5,026 nt of DNA. Source: Candidatus Zixiibacteriota bacterium. Its GTDB lineage: Bacteria; Zixibacteria; MSB-5A5; GN15; PGXB01. Numbering within the stretch: the stretch's first letter is position 1; each line of letters opens with the position of its first letter. The notes under the pieces were generated by a model that had not been told where the DNA came from, ran no database searches, and saw only the letters and a program-made list of their open reading frames with translations. Location: the NCBI GenBank assembly GCA_003641425.1, contig QNAH01000224.1, positions 1-5,026 of the forward strand. Direction: 5' to 3'. The position numbers and the translations under genes were made by a program. Positions 4,300 to 5,026 of the stretch are shown in pieces.

Positions 4300-5026
4300 A
4301 TGCACGACGGAAGCAATATGGACAATAAGGATCAAATCGGGTCAGGTATTTCCCCGGGCATTTCGGTGGGGCATTACAGGATAATCAGGGAAATCGGATC
4401 GGGCGGTATGGGCGAGGTTTTCCTTGCCGAGGATACCGAGCTTGGCCGGGAGGTTGCCCTCAAGTTTCTCCGTTCGGATATTTGCCGCGATGAGGCCTGT
4501 CGTGTTCGTTTCAAACGCGAGGCGCAGACGGCCGCTAAATTGAGCCATCCCAATATAGTCACCATTTATGAGGTTTCCGAATACAGGGAGCGCCCATTCC
4601 TGGTTATGGAACATGTAGAAGGCCGATCATGCCAGGAACTTATCAAGCGTGATGATATGGATATCGAAAAGATAATCGATTTTACCCGGCAGATCAGCGA
4701 GGGCTTACAGGAAGCCCATGATAATGGAATTATTCACCGTGATATAAAACCGTCAAATATAGTAATCGATTCCAGGGGGCGTTGCCGGCTTCTTGATTTT
4801 GGTCTGGCCGCCGTTCAAGGAACAGAAAAGATTACGCGATCAGGATATGCCATAGGTACAGCCGGTTATATGTCGCCCGAACAGGTAAATGGTGAAGAGG
4901 CCGATCAACGCAGTGATATTTTTTCACTGGGGGTGGTTTTATATGAAATGATAACCGGCCGCCAACCATTTATTAAAGACGCCGGGGCGGCGACGCTTCA
5001 TGCCATCGTGTCGGAACAACCTGAGC
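4300..5026 (+). CDS. Eukaryote-like Ser/Thr protein kinase (partial, runs off window end)
   Basis: A Hanks-type (PknB-like) kinase that would phosphorylate Ser/Thr on partner proteins. The 242 visible residues have a 24-residue lead, then the catalytic domain from about 26: glycine loop IGSGGMG (32-38), VALK with ATP-anchoring Lys55, helix C Glu74, hinge MEHVEG (103-108), catalytic HRDIKPSN (146-153, Asp148), DFG (166-168), activation segment ending GTAGYMSPE (186-194) and the DIFSLGVVLYEMITGRQPF block (206-224). The Arg before Asp148 marks an RD kinase, usually activated by autophosphorylation. All catalytic residues are present, so it should be active. The C-terminal part, where a membrane segment, TPR, WD40 or other sensor would sit, is outside the window. 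The ATG at 4300 has GGGGG at 4288-4292 with 7-base spacing; an in-frame stop at 4252 limits upstream extension. ATG 4318 (M7) is an alternative start. Confidence 0.93.
   Translation, partial: MHDGSNMDNKDQIGSGISPGISVGHYRIIREIGSGGMGEVFLAEDTELGREVALKFLRSDICRDEACRVRFKREAQTAAKLSHPNIVTIYEVSEYRERPFLVMEHVEGRSCQELIKRDDMDIEKIIDFTRQISEGLQEAHDNGIIHRDIKPSNIVIDSRGRCRLLDFGLAAVQGTEKITRSGYAIGTAGYMSPEQVNGEEADQRSDIFSLGVVLYEMITGRQPFIKDAGAATLHAIVSEQPE

Overview
The window reads as an ordinary bacterial chromosomal segment of housekeeping genes, moderately GC-rich in the genes and clearly AT-rich between them. Parts of six protein genes and one tRNA gene are present. No mobile element, CRISPR array or phage gene was seen. 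The organism uses the MEP isoprenoid pathway (ispE), carries a SpoVG-family protein, a CTC-type L25 with an acidic tail, and a eukaryote-like Ser/Thr kinase. This mix suggests a deep-branching Gram-negative lineage (a Zixibacteria, Acidobacteria or deltaproteobacteria-like group). That placement is inference from gene content only and is weak.

Layout. Positions 1-596 (minus strand) hold the N-terminal third of an aconitase, cut by the window edge. Positions 597-816 are a divergent intergenic region with a candidate promoter on each strand. Positions 823-2071 (plus) hold ispE, then spoVG (TTG start), then tRNA-Gln(UUG), which begins only four bases after the spoVG stop codon. Positions 2072-2235 hold a strong sigma70-type promoter (TTGCCA, 17 bp, extended TATAAT) driving prs (GTG start) and rplY/ctc. 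Downstream of rplY lie two hairpins: one looks like a terminator for the minus strand, the other is a good intrinsic terminator for the plus strand. Positions 4031-4299 are non-coding but rich in perfect inverted repeats. The window ends inside a Ser/Thr protein kinase gene (4300 onward), whose catalytic domain is almost complete.

How the genes relate. ispE-spoVG-(tRNA)-prs-ctc is a reduced form of the known Bacillus order ispE-purR-yabJ-spoVG-glmU-prs-ctc-pth. Here glmU is missing between spoVG and prs, pth is missing after rplY, and a tRNA-Gln sits at the joint. The block links isoprenoid precursor synthesis, PRPP supply and translation, a conserved neighbourhood rather than one pathway. 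The kinase is separated by a terminator and appears to be its own unit.

I found no convincing new system. The points most worth a second look are the inverted-repeat-rich kinase leader with a 17-bp palindrome at its predicted transcription start, the four-base spoVG/tRNA junction, and a minus-strand terminator with no visible minus-strand gene to serve.
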